From contig CM055110.1 in NCBI GenBank assembly GCA_029204225.1, forward strand, positions 32,868,240-32,912,328: a DNA stretch of 44,089 bases. Direction: 5' to 3'. Positions 10,720-20,514 of this stretch are shown piece after piece; position 1 is the stretch's first letter, and each line of letters starts with the position of its first letter. The translations under genes and the position numbers were made by a program. Below the pieces are notes generated by a model. That model saw only the letters and a list, made by a program, of their open reading frames with translations. It did no database searches and was not told the origin of the DNA. This DNA is from Diphasiastrum complanatum. Lineage: Eukaryota; Streptophyta; Lycopodiopsida; Lycopodiales; Lycopodiaceae.

Positions 10720-11097
10720 GCTAAGTATGAATGATATGATGGATCTTGTGTTATGTATTGAAGAGGAACCTGATATTGTCTAAGATCAAATCGTTTATCG
10801 AAGGAAGGCGAAGATGTCTTTACACATCATCAAGATGAATATCTCGAATGAGCTTCTCAAAGAGGTAGGAGCTTGGACTCTTCAAAAGATTTATGAGTCA
10901 AAGTCCACATCTAGGGTGCTCACTCTAAGAACAAGAATGCTTCAAAGCTATCAAAAAGAAGGTGAAAGTGCTAACTCTTATGTGATGAGGGTTAAATCTC
11001 TTAATGGTGACTCAACATGTGTTGGTGATGCTATTGGTAACATTGATATTGTTCAAGTTCTTCTTAATGGCTTAGGAGAGGGCTATGCTAATCTTGT
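10720..11097 (+). pseudogene. Copia gag fragment, A/B-like
   Basis: The plus strand encodes SLHIIKMNISNELLKEVGAW, IYESKSTSRVLTLRTRMLQS and VQVLLNGLGEGYANLV, matching the capsid region of A (2870-3180). A stop interrupts it near 10781. Similarity ends at about 11097. The open frame runs on to 11410 only by reading the antisense of the next, opposite gag fragment, so a nominal 198-codon protein from 10814 is a chimera rather than a gene. Confidence 0.85.
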
Positions 11098-11109
11098 TTA
11101 TCTTCAAAA

Positions 11110-11878
11110 GAGTTTGGTCTTGGCTAGTTGTTGTTGTCGATTTACTAAGAAAGTTTTAGCTTTTGGTAAAAGTTGTGGCTACCTTTACAAATTAAGCCAT
11201 TTCTATTCTACCAACAGTCAAGCTCGCATTGAATCTGGCTGCTCCACCTTCGTCTTCTTGGACTGCTACTTATTAGAGTACAATGCCATTGATTTGGTAC
11301 TTGTTGTAGATAAGCTCTTTCTCCTAACTTCTTCTTGCTATAGACTTGCTGTCAACTTCTGGAGTGATAGCGCAGGAGTATTGCTCAAGAGCAATATTAG
11401 GTTGTCATAAGAGGATGGAAGACGAGAAGAGCCATTGTTGAGTCTTCATCAGAAATAGGAGAACCTATTGCATCTAGTTGATTCAGCAACTGTTTGAACT
11501 CATTCAAATGATCATTGACTAAGGTGCCTTTGCTCATTTTGAGTGTAAGGACCTTCTTTCTTAGGAAGAGATGAGCCGATACATCTGAAGTCTCATAGAT
11601 ACTTGTGAAGAAATCCCACGCTTCTTTGGAGGTGTTATTGTTTGACACATGAGCAATCTGAGTGTCTTTCAGATTCAAGGATACAATGGCAAGAGCTTTG
11701 CCATCCTTTGCTTCCCATATTGGGAGCATTTCAAGTTCTGCCGGTCTGGCTATAGAACCATTTACGTATCCCCATAGCTCCTTTTTGATAAGATCATCCT
11801 CATATTGAATTTCCACATGTGAAAATCATCTCCATTGAACTTGTTGATCAAGTGGATATTTGAGGTTGAATATTCCAT
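11110..11878 (-). pseudogene. gag: Copia F gag
   Basis: The likely start is the minus-strand ATG at 11878, about 110 bases from the PBS; the N-terminus reads NKFNGDDFHMWKFNM in the usual copia gag style. A frameshift near 11795 moves to the frame of 11816-11397 (ALAIVSLNLKDTQIAHV, SKEAWDFFTSIYET: UBN2-type capsid). A second shift near 11410 leads to SYDNLI and LLQEEVRRKS-like sequence. A very degenerate zinc knuckle followed by KAKTFLVNRQQQLAK lies near 11130-11200. The rest of the element is missing. Confidence 0.8.
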
Positions 11879-11986
11879 TATGATCGATGAACAGAGATTG
11901 AACACAAATAGAATATAAACTATCTCTAGAAAAACAAGAATGTATTAAGTTTCTTTTATATCCTATAGACTCTAGTAAATCCAAAG

Positions 11987-12000
11987 CCGCTCTGATACCA
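11987..12000 (-). other. Copia F primer-binding site
   Basis: The complement reads TGGTATCAGAGCGG, the canonical initiator tRNA-Met PBS, just inside the LTR end at 12004. Confidence 0.85.
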
Positions 12001-12003
12001 ATG

Positions 12004-13020
12004 TGTTGGAACAACAAGGTCTATGCCACAGCGGAAATGGAGGCCGTTGTCCCAACAGATGAAAAAAATGAACAGTGATAATTGATGGTAAGGATCTAGA
12101 TTTCTTAGAGAACGGAGTGATAGAGTAGTTCTAATTGTGTTGATTAATGAGTATTAGTGTAGGTGTCGTAGACAACCATAGAGAGAGATTGCATAAACGA
12201 TTAGGCGTCAGTTCTCTGATATTGATATTTTGATATAAAGAAATGCTAAACGATTAAGCATCGAAGAAGACAGCCATACATTTCTTCGTTTATGATACTT
12301 GTGGAATAAGAGTGAGAGATAATTAAAATTCAACAAGAATGCAATGAGATAGAACAATAGCGAATCTATATATTCAATGTTGTAATAACAAATATCAGAT
12401 CACAAGACAATTGCGTTGATAAGCGCATGATCCTACCTACAAAAACAAATCAATTGTTATGGACTGAATATTTACTCTCTCTCTATATTCTCTAACTTTG
12501 AGGAGTCAGATACTATGAAGATTTGTTTTTGGTTGTTTGATCTATGTCGTATCTTCCACACACCTTTCTCCAATCCCTCATTCACATATATATAGCTGCT
12601 GAATGATCTTGTGTTATTCTAACTTTACAATCACAAGATCGTTAGCAGTTGTTTAACTGATCAATTAGGTCAATTATTATTGGAGTGTGAAGACGTAGAT
12701 AGTCTGTACGTGAAATCCTATGCAAATATGCACAGTGTCGCATTTTTCACATTTTTCGGGAAAATGTGATATTCTCCGGAATGGCCTGAAATCTCCAGTT
12801 AGCACTTGTGTCGCATTTTTCGCAAATACTCAGAATGACCCGAAAGTGAAATAGAAGACTTTGTCAGGTTTTTCGCCTTTTTTGTCTGTTGAAGTTTGCG
12901 AGTTAAAATGTAGACTATAGTGACAAATAGTTCAAAAATGAAGACTTCTTTGAGAGAGTGATTTACATAGAAAAAAAGGAGGGATGTTAGGATGAGTAGG
13001 AGTAAGATTAAATTCCAACA
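12004..13020 (-). repeat. Copia F 5' LTR
   Basis: Plus-strand tips TGTTGGAAC and AATTCCAACA form an inverted pair about 1017 bp apart, and the inner tip lies next to the PBS, as expected for the 5' LTR of a minus-strand element. Within it, CGCATTTTTC-type motifs recur between 12739 and 12852. No second LTR was found, so its exact ends cannot be confirmed by comparison. Confidence 0.75.
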
Positions 13021-14398
13021 CGTCGCACTCCCGCTACAGGCAACAGCCTTGTTGGTCACCACATGTTTGATCGTCAGCTCCGCTCGTGTCGACAAGATCT
13101 CCAAAATCTCCTTTCGATACCTTCTTTTCTATTTCCATACTCACTCTACCCATCCCCTACCCACATACAATTGGGCCCACCTGGTCTACAAAGAGCTATA
13201 TTTAGCTCTTAACAAACCCAATAAATCACTACTGGTGGCTTACAAACCGACATTATTCTAGCCAAACTTCCTGACACCCATCCCCGCCCTGCAAAACACA
13301 CTACTGCTTGCCAAGCCCTTTTTGTTGGAAATTAAGCCCAGAGTTGTCTCCTTGGTGAATGAGTAATTCCTATTTCATGATTCTTCGTGCATGCTTATTG
13401 ATCATTGATATAGGGTCAGGTGAAACCTATTTTTGGTTCAAAGTCTGCTCATTTAATACCTGCAAGAATCATAACTTAGATAGCCAAACTATTTGAAGAA
13501 CATCTACAACGGGCTTCCGGTTGATCTCCAGCAAAGGGTAACCAATCATGTCATAATTTCAAGTTCAAATGTTAAGTTTAATAACTTGAAGTCATTGAAG
13601 ACTTGGCCATCTTCAAGGACTTCCACAAAACTTGCATTTAGAACAAGTCTACAGATTTACATTACTTTTTCAACAGTCTGCAGAAATACACTAAATGTCG
13701 CACATTCTCAAAACCTGTGACACTTGCCTTTGACTACTTCTGTTCAATTATTTTGACGAAGTCAACTTGTTCACAATTCAAAAGTTTAACTGTTTTCAAC
13801 ACCTTCGGCATTTTCACATTTTTCTGAAAAATGCGAAGAGAGAGAGAAAATTCTCGAAGGTCCTCCATTTTTAAGGGTTAATCTGTTAAAGACATGTTCG
13901 TCTTTTTTTTAAAGACACCTTCAACTTTTTAAGGGCACCTTAAACTGTTTACGGGCACCTTCCACTTTTTCGCAAAATTTAGAAGAGAGAAAAATGCCGA
14001 AGGTCATCTATTTTGAACGAGGAACATTCCCAGCCACTTTCCAAAATTTGCGAAGTGAGAGAAAACCACTTCACGTAAAATATGAAGTGAGAGAATTTGC
14101 GACATCCTCGTCCGCGTCAACGTTCATGATTTGTTGACCGTATATACTATGTATAGTTGTCACAAAGGCCAAATACTTCCAAGTATAACGACTTACCTAA
14201 TTAGGTGACAAACATTTAATGTAGTTAATACATGGATGCAATCTATAAGTAGATCATCCCAGCATAGATTACTTGAGTCGCTCCTTCCATGAGACATATT
14301 ATTTGAGCCTCCCAGTTATGTAGTCATTGTTGGTTGTAATTGCTATTCGTGCTTCAGTGTAATATAGCAGCAGCATGCTTTTCTATCTGTGTATATTA
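13021..14398. other. Unassigned sequence with iterated short motifs
   Basis: No gene was recognised. From about 13800 to 14110 three imperfect CACCTT-containing units (13910-13975) and repeated TTTCGCAAA/TTTGCGAA and GAAGAGAGA motifs occur. They resemble motifs in the F LTR. A TATA-like CTATAAGTAG lies near 14241. This could be part of an old LTR into which B inserted, but no partner copy was found. A 75-codon frame at 13493-13720 has no recognisable domain. Confidence 0.45.
14394..14398. repeat. Target site duplication of B, left copy
   Basis: TATTA precedes the left LTR of B and TATTG follows the right one at 21379-21383. Four of five bases match, consistent with a 5-bp duplication plus one later transition. 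Confidence 0.65.
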
Positions 14399-15559
14399 TG
14401 ATAAATTTTATAGTTTTTTAGGACAATAATGATTGTACTTTAGAATCATAGAGAGTTATTGGTTGCTTAATCAATGAATCTATCAAGTTCTACACATTAG
14501 ATCTTGATCTAGATTCACTACACTTGGATTTAAGCAAGAGCAATGGATCAACACATCATTTTTTAGTGAGAGCGGCCTCACACGTGTGGAGTACTGTCCA
14601 CTGTACGGCCTGCGCCTGAAACAACAAGTACAATGATACTAGAGAGCAATCATACATAAAAATCACAAGACAAATGACTAGAAACCTCACAAAAGTGTAG
14701 AGTGCAAAAGTCTCATCAATCTTCTTAGCAAAATGATGATCCTTTTATGGATCAAGTACATCTATGAGTCTGGTACAGTCCAACAGGCCTTCACACGTGT
14801 GAAGAGTGCAACATCACTCAGATCTATCCATTTGATCCATCCTTGATTCTTATCCAATAGTTGACCTTCTAGAATATGACTAAAATCCAAAAAGCTAGTC
14901 TCCTAGAATATAGGAATATTCCCTACAAAATAGAATCTAAGGAAAATTGTCAACTCTTATCTTCTAGTACTCTATACACATGTGTGAACATCCACTTGCC
15001 ATGTGGGAGCATTTACTCATGCACATGCAAGGAAAAGCTAATTTGTAGGTGACTAGTCAACTTGACTAAAAAACTAGTTTTTTTTTTTTTGCAAGCCTCC
15101 ATAGACGTTGCAGGGAAAACCCATGCACCAGAGTTATTACCGTCGGGCCGCAATTTGCTTCCCTTCGGATTTTCCTCCCGCGTTCGACCGCGGCCGCCCC
15201 CAACAGGCGAGGTGGTAGGCACCAACACCGCGTAGGTGCAGGCCGTGTGGGGGTCTCACCCACTAAACCCAAGCTGGAGGCTGGACCGCCGCACCAGGGT
15301 GTGCAACAAATGGCATAGTGCGACAAGGCAAGTGCCCAACACTCACGGTGCATTGGCATGCTAAAAAAAACTAGTCATTTCATGTTCACACTAACTAGAA
15401 TGATACAAATTCAATTTGGATATATACAAACATTAAAAGTACATCCTTTCACACGTGGGAACAGGCTCCACACATGTGAAATTAGATCATCAACATATTC
15501 TAATGTTTGATCAATATTTACATGAACCAATGTCAAGTGAGAAGTGACAATTTTCAACA
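14399..15559 (-). repeat. Element B 3' LTR with nested insertion
   Basis: On the plus strand it starts TGATAAATTTTATAG and ends TTTTCAACA next to the purine tract. Its 1161 bp equal 864 bp of LTR plus 297 bp (282-bp insert and one target copy). CACACGTGTG lies at 14579-14588 and 14792-14801. Two more sites, near 14979 and 15472, are decayed to CACATGTG-type sequence. Confidence 0.92.
15079..15360 (-). mobile_element. SINE-like retroposon inserted in B's LTR
   Basis: This 282-bp, strikingly GC-rich block interrupts the left LTR. It has a 13-base T run at 15078-15090 (a poly-A tail on the minus strand). It is flanked by a direct repeat CTAAAAAACTAGT (15066-15078) and CTAAAAAAAACTAGT (15361-15375). 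The sister LTR shows the empty site with one CTAAAAAACTAGT near 21181. A B-box-like GGTCGAACG lies on the minus strand near 15181-15190, consistent with a Pol III-derived SINE, but a convincing A box at tRNA spacing was not seen. Tail, target repeat and empty site are direct observations; the SINE label is inferred. Confidence 0.72.
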
Positions 15560-15570
15560 CTCCTCCTCAC
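15560..15570 (-). other. Element B polypurine tract
   Basis: The complement reads GTGAGGAGGAG, immediately before the LTR start TGTTGAAAATTG on the coding strand. The RNase H reading frame stops within it at 15567. Confidence 0.85.
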
Positions 15571-16589
15571 TTTAAACTTGGCAAATCTAGTGTACATCTA
15601 TCTACAATTCCAAGAGCATATCTTAACTTAAAAAATGGATCTTTGGACAATGGTTTGGTTAAGATATCAGCTATGCATTCGAATGATGGTACATGATGTA
15701 GTTGCACTTCCTTGGATTGTACCTTCTCCCTCACAAAGTGGTGAGCTATCTCAATATGCTTTGTTCTAGCATGGAAGATAGCATTTGAAGCAATTTGCTG
15801 AGAAGCTTGATTGTCACAAAATATGTAAGGGATCTCCTCGGCCTCTAGCACATGTAGTTCCATCAAGGGTCTTCTTAGCCATAGGAGCTCTTTGGTTGTT
15901 GAAGTCAATGCCTTGTACTCGGCTTCACAAGAAGATAGTGAGATTGTATCTTGCTTTTTGGAAAGCCAAGATATCACTCCTCCACAAAGAAATGTTGCAA
16001 ATGCACTAATGGACTTCCTATCCATCTTTTCACCTGCAAAATCTGAATCCGAGTAGGCTCTCAAGTGCAAGTTAGATCCTTCATAAAGCATGCCAAAAAA
16101 ACTAGTACTAGAAACATATCTAAGTACTCTCTTGGCACTTTTCCAATGATGAACTAAAGGAGCTTGCATACTTTGACTCAACTTGCTTACAAAAAAACTT
16201 AAGTCAGGTCTAGTGATGGTTAAATAGATTAGAGAGCCTATAAGCTTCCTAAAGAGGGTGATGTCCTCAAAGGATGCTTCATCACCTTCATTAGTTGCTT
16301 TCACAACATGCTCCATAGGGGTGTCGATCCCCTTACAATCTTTCATACCAAATCTTTCAAGAATGGAAGTAGCATGCTTAGATTGACTTATGAAAGTACA
16401 ATTGCTACTTCTAGACACTTCTATCCCAAGTATAAACTTTAGGAAGCCTAGATCTACCATCTTGAACTCACTAGATAAGTCAACTTTTACTTTGCCTATG
16501 CCATCATCATCATTTCCTGTCATAATGATGTCATCAACATAAAGAACCAAAATGATGATCTTTCCTTCATTACATTTGAAATATAAAGG
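15567..16589 (-). pseudogene. pol: Element B RT C-terminal half and RNase H
   Basis: The minus-strand frame is open from the insertion junction to 15567. It holds LYFKCNEGKIIILVLYVDDIIMTG (catalytic YVDD near 16528-16541), KMVDLGFLKFILGIEVSR, LFRKLIGSLIYLTITRPDLS, then RNase H with LRAYSDSDFAGEKMDRKS, SLSSCEAEYKALTS, YIFCDNQASQQIA and HARTKHIEIAHHFV. It ends with a copia C-terminus (ADILTKPLSKDPF). All key RNase H acidic residues seem present. It is cut off from the RT fingers by the 369-bp insertion. Confidence 0.9.
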
Positions 16590-16958
16590 ACATCGAAAGT
16601 GACATCTAGAGTCTATGTGACATTTGTCACTTGCCATGCATGAAATTCTACCAACTTTTTAAAAAGTTTGCTAGTTCTAACTAAGAAAGTACAAATTATC
16701 ATGCATGTGTCCATTACACTTTGTGCATGCCTTGCATGTCACTATGGATCACTTACAATTAATGCATGTGAATTGCCACGAGTTTCTACAAGCATGACTT
16801 TGCTAATTATATGTCTACAAACTATATGCAAGTTGTATTCTTCAATCTAGATATTACATAATCATATAGCTCAAGTTCTATGTATGGCAAACTTGGCATT
16901 TTGCATTTACGAGCTACATACTTGCATGGTACAACATTTGTAGCAAGCCAAGAAATCA
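16590..16958. mobile_element. 369-bp insertion of unknown class in B's RT
   Basis: The RT frame breaks between SAYEP and LYFKCN, two parts that adjoin in other copia RTs. The intervening 369 bp have no match to RT and are bounded by the 7-base direct repeat ATAAAGG at 16583-16589 and 16959-16965. The block is rich in GCATG (CATGCATG occurs more than once). No clear terminal inverted repeats, poly-A tail or GT-AG intron borders were seen. The two RT halves rejoin one codon short of relatives, so a small deletion may accompany the insertion. A short non-autonomous DNA transposon is possible but unproven. Confidence 0.65.
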
Positions 16959-16965
16959 ATAAAGG

Positions 16966-17505
16966 TTCATAAGCACTTAGTACAAAGCCAAGGGAATAGA
17001 GAAAATCATGCAACCTAGAGTACCAAGCTCTAGGTGCTTGCTTCAAGCCATATAGGCTCTTCCTTAAGTAGCACACCTTTTGCTCCTCACCAACCTTGAT
17101 GAAGCCCTCAGGTTGCACCATGTAGATTCCCTCTTCTAAGAAGCCATTCAAGAAGGCATTTGTCACATCCATTTGGTAGAGATCCCATTTGAACAAAGTA
17201 GCAATGCAAATGATTAATCTAATAGTTACAAGCTTAGCTATAGGTGCAAATGTTTCTTCATAATCCAATCCTTTTATTTGAAGAAATCCCTTAGCAACAA
17301 GCCTAGCTTTGTACTTACTAATAGATCCATCTTTATTGTACTTGATTCTATAAATCCACTTACATGCAAGTGGTTTCTTTCCTCTTGGAAGATTTACAAG
17401 ATTACAAGTATGATTCTCTTCTAATGCATCATACTCTACTTGCATTGCATCTCTCCAAACTTTAGATTTATATGATTCTTCAAAAGATGATGGTTCTTCA
17501 AGCAA
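16966..17505 (-). pseudogene. pol: Element B reverse transcriptase, N-terminal half
   Basis: The minus strand encodes MLEEPSSFEESYKSKVWRDA, CKWIYRIKYNKDGSISKYKA, YEETFAPIAKLVTIR, QMDVTNAFLNGFLEEGIYM, KSLYGLKQAPRAWYSRLHDF and GFVLSAYEP. These are the fingers and first palm motifs of copia RT, including the first catalytic Asp in QMDV. The frame then runs into the insertion and would end in unrelated residues at 16822. Confidence 0.9.
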
Positions 17506-18048
17506 TGTAGCTCAAAAAGAGTAAGAGGTAGAAGATGTAGAGTCTTCCTTTTGCTTTCCCTTGTCCACGTAGGTAAGCCTTGAGGGCTCGGCCTTTCTCC
17601 TTGATGATCTTCTCGGCCCTTTTGACTTGGATCCAAATCTCCATCCTCGGGTTTGACATGATCCTCCTCGGGTTTGTCAAGATCCTCCTCGGATTTGTCA
17701 AGATCTTCAATGCACAATGGGTTAGATCCATTTGACAAGCTCTTAGCAAATTGTGACTCATCAAAAAGTACATCCTTGCTTACCTTTACTTTCTTGGATG
17801 TAGGATCATATATCCTTTATCCCTTGCTATTTTCTCCATAGCCAACAAAGATTCCTTTGAAGGAGTTAGCATCTTCTTTCCTTCTAGTCTCCAAAGGAAT
17901 GTGTACATAACAAGTACATCCAAAGATCTTAAAATCTTTTACATTGGGTTTCTTACCAAACAAGGCTTGATAAGGTGAGATTCCATCTATAGCACTACTA
18001 GGAAGTCTATTACACAAATAATTAGCACATGTTATGGCTTCTCCCCAA
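17506..18048 (-). pseudogene. pol: Element B integrase C-terminus and linker
   Basis: After a one-base frameshift near 18045-18050 the coding continues as CNRLPSSAIDGISPYQALF, FKIFGCTCYVHIP and FKGIFVGYGENSKG (18017-17817), the copia integrase C-terminal region. It is followed by an acidic, proline-rich linker with tandem PEE/KPEED-like repeats (about 17720-17640) in another frame. The linker joins RT at about 17505. Confidence 0.82.
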
Positions 18049-19924
18049 AATGAGACGGGAAGTATGCATCAAGCCTCAAAGACTTTGCACACTCACATAG
18101 ACTCCTATTTTTCCTCTCGGCCACCCCATTTTGTTGAGGGGTGTAGGAACAAGTGTATTGTAACTTAATACCATTGATCTCACAAAAGTCTTTCATTTTA
18201 TTGGAGGTGTACTCTCCTCCATTATCACATCTTAGTGCTTTGATAGAAGTACTAAGTTGTTTCTCTACTAGAGACTTGAACTTAATGAAAGCTTCATAAA
18301 CAAGACTTTTCTTTGATAGTAACTCAATCCATGTGAATCTAGTACAATCATCTATAAAAGTAACATACATCAAGGCACCTCCATTACTTGCATGTGAAAA
18401 ACTATGTACATTAGAATGTATGAGATCCAAGGGAGAGAGAGATCTTGATGAAGATCTCTTGTAAGAAGACTTGTGTGACTTTGAAAGGCCACATGCCTCA
18501 CATATCTTTCCACACTTCTTGAAAGATCTTGGTAGGCCGAGAGCTATTTCCTTGCTTGCCATTGACTCCATAGATTGAAGATTAGGATGGCCTAATCTCT
18601 TATGCCAAAGCTCCACTTGAGTTACCTCCTCCCTAGCCAAGTTCACACTTTCACTTGCAACATTAGCATCCAACTTGAAAAGTCTACCTTGCTTAATGCC
18701 ACTAGCTATGCACTTATCATTTTTCAAGATGGAACAAACTCCATTCTTTAAATGTACATCTAGTCCATTGTCCATTAATTGTCCTACACTAAGCAAGTTT
18801 CTTGAAATGGTAGGAACATACAAAACATTATCTAGATCTATCTTTTTAGATGTGCCTAAGCAAAGAGGTATAGATCCTATGCCATCTATCTTGCATGCTT
18901 GATCACTAGTAGTGTATATTGACTTCTTAGAGTCATTACAAGATAGAAGAGTAGAAAAATAATGCTTGTTAAAGGACATGTGGGAACTAGCCCCACTATC
19001 TATCCACCATGTGTCTTGATGTGAAGTTGGTGTAGATGCAACCATTAAGGATGTGTTGAATCCATCCTCTTCTTCTCCCTCTTGAGCAATGTTCCCTTGA
19101 TCTCCTTTGGCTTGTTGATTCTTCTTCAAGTAGCATTCTGAGGCAAAGTGTCCTTTCTTTCCACAAAAGAAACACTTTAGTTTTGCCTTGTTCTTCACTT
19201 TGCCTTTGGTGGTAGATCCTCCATTCTTCATCTCGGCCTCCTTGCCTTGATTTTTCTTGAATGGATTTTGCTTCTTCTTGCCTTTAGATGTAAAGTTAGC
19301 TTTCTCCTCTCCTCCATTAAGTGACATGCTATCCACTCTTGTCTTGAGGTGTACAAGCCTACTCTTCTCGGCCACAAGAACATTGTGCAACTTTTCAATG
19401 GATGGAAGAGAGTCTTGAATGGCAAATGATTGGACTAAGTTGGTGAACTCATCACCTAGACCATTCAAGATGATTTGTACTAGTTCTTGATCTTGGATCT
19501 TCTCTCCTATTGCACTTAACTTCTTGTTAAGAGATTTGATCCTAAGGACATACTCTTGTCCACTCTCTCCACTTCTTTTCATGCTTTGGAAAACTTGATT
19601 TTTTAGCATGAGGATTCTTGAAGTATTGTTGGATTCATAAATGCTCTTTAATGAATCCAAAGCCTCTTTGGATGAGGTACAAGAAGACACCTCTTTCAAG
19701 AGGTCATTGCATACATTTAACTTTATGCAATGTAGAGCTAATCTTGCTCTCTTCTTGTATTTGGATTGTTATTGGGGAGTTTGAGGCTCTTTCTCTACTC
19801 CTTGAACTATGTCATATAGATCATGGATCACTAGGAGTGATTCCATTCTCACTTTCCAAATGGAATAGTTTGTGGAAGTGAGTCTCTCACTTGATTCCAT
19901 CAAATATCCACCCATGGATGACAT
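18032..19924 (-). pseudogene. gag-pol: Element B gag, protease and integrase core
   Basis: The start is the minus-strand ATG at 19924, whose first residues match gag of A (GYLMESSERLTSTNYSIWKV). Codon 52 is a TAA stop at 19769-19771; the frame is otherwise open to 18032. In order it holds UBN2-type capsid (TSRILMLKNQVFQSMKRS), zinc knuckle CFFCGKKGHFASEC (19134-19175), protease WWIDSGASSHM (near 18980-19010), GAG-pre-integrase ELWHKRLGHPN (near 18580-18618) and the integrase core. In the core the usual HSD/HTD first catalytic Asp reads HSN (near 18410), while CDNGGEY and NGVAERKNR keep the second Asp and the Glu. A frameshift near 18048 ends the frame. Confidence 0.92.
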
Positions 19925-20501
19925 TTTAGAATGAATGCTCTTTTAAAAATCACAAAGATTTTTGAATTTTAAAAGATCTATGAAAAGGCCTAAAGCTTAC
20001 TAGAATGCCTATAGGCTTGTCTCTATCAAACTAGCACACAAGCTTGAATGATACTCAAAGATCTTACCAAAAATTCCTAGCTTTCACTCTCACAAAAAAT
20101 ATTGCTTTACACTTTTCTTAGAGATTTCACTTCAACTAAGGATCTGAACAAATCAGCCTCTAAGATCTGATCTTAGACTCTAAAAAGAAATGCTTCAATG
20201 GTCCAAAACACTATTTGGTCATAGGCATTAGCTAGAATGAATCTAGATCAATACTATGCTTCAAAAAGCACCAAAAATGAACTAGTATTGTGATTTTGGG
20301 ACCAACAAACACAAAGTTGAATTGAAAGTTGTTGTACGGTTTCACACGTGTGAAAAGTACATACACAGCCTTCAATTCATTTTGATCCAAATGATTACAA
20401 GCTATCACTCTAGAAGAACTTGCCCTCACTAGTATTGGCCAAAAACAAATTTTGCCAATGATCTTTACAAGATTTATGATTCAATGATCACTCTCTTACT
20501 T
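19925..20501 (-). other. Element B untranslated leader
   Basis: This is non-coding sequence between PBS and gag. It carries TTCACACGTGTGAA around 20343-20352, close to GTAC motifs, so the palindrome of the LTR also occurs downstream of the LTR. Short frames here have no recognisable domain. Confidence 0.6.
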
Positions 20502-20514
20502 AGATCTGATACCA
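20502..20514 (-). other. Element B primer-binding site
   Basis: The complement reads TGGTATCAGATC and abuts the LTR at 20515. It shares the CAGATC variant with element A, against CAGAGC in elements E and F. Confidence 0.85.

Noticed and set aside
12992-13261. 89-codon plus-strand frame
   Set aside because: It starts inside the LTR tip of copia F, has no domain, and lacks a partner exon.
15013-15359. Two overlapping minus-strand frames of 71 and 97 codons
   Set aside because: They lie across the GC-rich SINE-like insert and are open only because of its composition.
16590-16958. Insertion in B RT considered as an intron
   Set aside because: No GT...AG borders can be placed even allowing for the 7-base repeat, and removal leaves the RT one codon short of its relatives.
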